The notes under the pieces: generated by a model
Databases searched by the model: none
Seen by the model: only the letters and a program-made list of their open reading frames with translations
What the model was told of the DNA's origin: nothing
Assembly: GCA_024278715.1 (NCBI GenBank)
Contig: JAJRSN010000015.1
Coordinates: forward strand, 1-22,823
DNA length: 22,823 bases
Reading direction: 5' to 3'
Source of the DNA: Calditrichota bacterium
Lineage (GTDB): Bacteria > Calditrichota > Calditrichia > Calditrichales > Calditrichaceae
Shown: positions 20,996-22,823 of the stretch, one piece after another
Layout of the letters: every line of letters begins with the position of its first letter
Numbering within the stretch: position 1 is the stretch's first letter
Made by a program: the position numbers and the translations under genes

Positions 20996-21706
20996 CTAAA
21001 AATAGACCGACAATCCCAAACGAATGCGGTTCATTCCCAAATTCCAGCCTTTTACCGTAATTCGATAGCGGCGTTCGTACTTATAGGTTGTCGGTTTGTT
21101 ATTGTTCTTTGAATCATATCGTTCTTTTTTGTATCGGTACAGAACAGCAGTGTTTATCTGAGCAAACATGTAAATCGTTTTAAATAAATTGGCTTCCGCT
21201 TTTGCCAGAAAATTTAGCCCGCCGGCAATTTGCCACCAGGACGATTTGTCCGAATAATGTTCCGACTTTTCGCTTTTGGTGTAGGTACTGTTATTTTTAC
21301 TCCACGAGCGGCTAAAAGAAAAAATAGGACCCGTGCCGACATGGACTTTAACAATGTTTCTGCGGTAAATTTGATAATAAACCTGCGGCGAAATTGTAAT
21401 GCTCTGGTTGTCGGATTTTAAATCTGAACCCGCTTTTTGCTTTGTTGTATCGGAAGGGGATCTGTATTCATAATTCCCTTTAGAATTCTGACCGTTGATT
21501 CCGCCGCTTAAATCCACATAAATTCTCATGGTCTTTTTTTCACTTAGGCGATATTGATAGGCAAGGGCAACTCCATTGATCAAATAGAAATCAAACCCCT
21601 GGCGATATTCGGGCGTTTTGGATTTTTCCTGCGCAGCGAGAAATCGGACAGAAAATACCATAAAAAAGGCAATCCATAAAAGCAAAGTTCTTTTTAAGCG
21701 GTTCAT
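20996..21706 (-). CDS. Predicted outer-membrane beta-barrel protein
   Basis: A 236-residue exported protein of no family I can name. The signal peptide is residues 1-25 (LLLWIAFFMVFSVRFLAAQ). The rest alternates hydrophobic and polar residues in short strands separated by Ser/Asn/Lys-rich loops (for example SPSDTTKQKAGSDLKSDNQ and SWSKNNSTYTKSEKSEHYSD). It ends in RIRLGLSVYF with a terminal Phe, the usual recognition signal for barrel insertion by BamA. Eight to ten strands are plausible. GGGAG lies five bases before the ATG. It is downstream of the truncated histidine kinase on the same strand, with a 181-base gap. Confidence 0.75.
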   Translation of the reverse strand: MNRLKRTLLLWIAFFMVFSVRFLAAQEKSKTPEYRQGFDFYLINGVALAYQYRLSEKKTMRIYVDLSGGINGQNSKGNYEYRSPSDTTKQKAGSDLKSDNQSITISPQVYYQIYRRNIVKVHVGTGPIFSFSRSWSKNNSTYTKSEKSEHYSDKSSWWQIAGGLNFLAKAEANLFKTIYMFAQINTAVLYRYKKERYDSKNNNKPTTYKYERRYRITVKGWNLGMNRIRLGLSVYF

Positions 21707-21887
21707 TTTAACTCCCGTGTTTTAATGTTGTTAAACAATCATATTTTATAAGCTCGGAAACTTTAAAACAAGGGTAAAAAGAAACACTTTATTTCGGTAA
21801 TGTCAACCGCTTTGTGCGGTACAAAGATACATTCGGGCGAACTTCGGCGGATAAGCCCAAAGGTCGTTTTTTTTGACAACGCTCTGT

Positions 21888-22823
21888 TTATTTGGCGTCA
21901 TCAGATATTTGAGGCTCCTCGGGGAAAACTTCAAACGTATGTTGACCTTCATGGTAGCGATATTCAATTTTTAATCCGTTTAAATCGCAAATCTGTTTTA
22001 CGAGAGCCAGACCTAATCCGAGAGATTCTTTATTATCTTTTTGTTTGAAAAATCGTTTAAACAACATTTCCCGCGGAAATTTCAGAGGCGCTCCGTAATT
22101 GGAAACGGAAAGTTTATCGGCGGTTGTTTTAACGATGATGGGTCCCGCGGAATCGCCGTAATGCAGGGCGTTGCGCAAAAGATTTTTCAAGATAATGTCC
22201 AGCAGGTAAGGATCGATTACCATTTGATGTTCGGCTGAAAGTTCGCTGCGGATTTTGAGTCCCTTGAGTTCCGCAAGCTCCCGAACGGATTGCAAATGTT
22301 GTTCGATAATCTGTTTTGTCTTAATGATTTCGGCTTTATCGAACTCGCCGTTTTGGATGCGTGTCAACAAATTTAACGCATTACCGAGTCTCGAAAGATG
22401 ATTGACTTCGTTGTAAATTGCTTTAACTGCGGCTGAATGTTCGGACATCACCCGCTCGTCGGCGATCAGGTTTTCGATTTTATTGCGGATGACCGCCAGC
22501 GGGGTTTGCATTTCGTGCGCCATGTTTTCAGTATATTCTTTAAGATGGCGGTAGTCGTTTTCGATTTGATTCATCATCAAATGAAAAAGCTCCTGCATTT
22601 TAACAAATTCGGAAGTATTAGTGTCAATTTTCGGCAGCGGCGTGCCCTGTCCTACTTTGTAAGTTTTCATCACATTTAAAATTTGATTAAATGGTTTAAA
22701 CAAAAATCCCGAAAGGAAGTAATTAAAGATAATCACACCCAGAGCCAAAACAAAAAAAACGGGAATCAGCGCCGCCAAAAAATCGTCGCGTAAATTGTAA
22801 TAGTCTTCCACGCGCGCTAAAAA
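21888..22823 (-). CDS. Sensor histidine kinase, N-terminal part outside window
   Basis: The frame stays open to the right edge, so this is the C-terminal part (at least 311 residues) of a membrane histidine kinase. One hydrophobic segment (AALIPVFFVLALGVIIFNYF) is present, then a HAMP-like linker. The dimerisation domain has the phospho-acceptor His in NMAHEMQTPLAVIRNKI (codon at 22515-22517). The ATPase has the N box LKNLLRNALHYG and G2 SLGLGLALVKQIC. The G1 box reads VSNYGAPL, with Asn where DxG is usual, a variant also seen in other kinases of this subfamily. A response regulator probably lies upstream, beyond the edge, as none follows it. The first GTG visible (22809-22811) is not the true start. 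Confidence 0.9.
   Translation of the reverse strand, partial: FLARVEDYYNLRDDFLAALIPVFFVLALGVIIFNYFLSGFLFKPFNQILNVMKTYKVGQGTPLPKIDTNTSEFVKMQELFHLMMNQIENDYRHLKEYTENMAHEMQTPLAVIRNKIENLIADERVMSEHSAAVKAIYNEVNHLSRLGNALNLLTRIQNGEFDKAEIIKTKQIIEQHLQSVRELAELKGLKIRSELSAEHQMVIDPYLLDIILKNLLRNALHYGDSAGPIIVKTTADKLSVSNYGAPLKFPREMLFKRFFKQKDNKESLGLGLALVKQICDLNGLKIEYRYHEGQHTFEVFPEEPQISDDAK

Overview
The window reads as chromosomal DNA of a Gram-negative bacterium of the FCB/Calditrichota type. Evidence for an outer membrane and export: a DUF3078 protein, a second beta-barrel ending in Phe, a lipobox lipoprotein, a twin-arginine signal and a YceI protein. DUF3078 points to the FCB group. However, most genes have strong Shine-Dalgarno sites (AGGAG/GGAGG), and several promoters look like TTGACA-N17-TAAATT. 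Both are unlike typical Bacteroidota, so a lineage near Calditrichota (Caldithrix-like) is my best inference. It is not proven from the window.

Left part (about 0.4-11.1 kb) is conserved housekeeping, all on the minus strand. rpsB-tsf-pyrH-frr form a tight translation/UMP-kinase operon with a candidate structured leader before rpsB. rplM-rpsI lie upstream of it and end in a clear intrinsic terminator. A DUF3078 outer-membrane protein follows. rplU-rpmA with a small DUF2892 membrane protein have their own promoter and terminator. Further upstream are an RNase E/G family ribonuclease, a TIGR03960-type radical SAM/DUF2344 fusion protein, and argR.

Middle part (11.5-14.9 kb): a MarR regulator and a periplasmic YceI protein run on the plus strand. 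The same 16-base string sits in front of both, centred on a palindrome, which suggests a two-gene regulon. A plus-strand SH3b lipoprotein then converges on a FecCD-type ABC permease that has no visible ABC partners.

Right part (14.9-22.8 kb) is accessory. A hybrid histidine kinase carries an N-terminal receiver lacking its phospho-acceptor Asp. A membrane PAS-PAS protein carries a histidine-less, kinase-less remnant of a kinase dimerisation domain. Between them lie 986 bases without a credible gene, containing a mosaic of short tandem repeats with 7-base and 24-base periods. Then come a Tat-exported LD-carboxypeptidase, a free-standing carboxypeptidase-regulatory-like domain protein, a beta-barrel protein, and a sensor histidine kinase cut by the right edge.

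I found no tRNA, rRNA, CRISPR array or complete insertion sequence. I do not see a clear new multi-gene system. The strongest leads are the MarR/YceI operator pair, the two non-canonical signalling proteins flanking the repeat mosaic, and the repeat mosaic itself.
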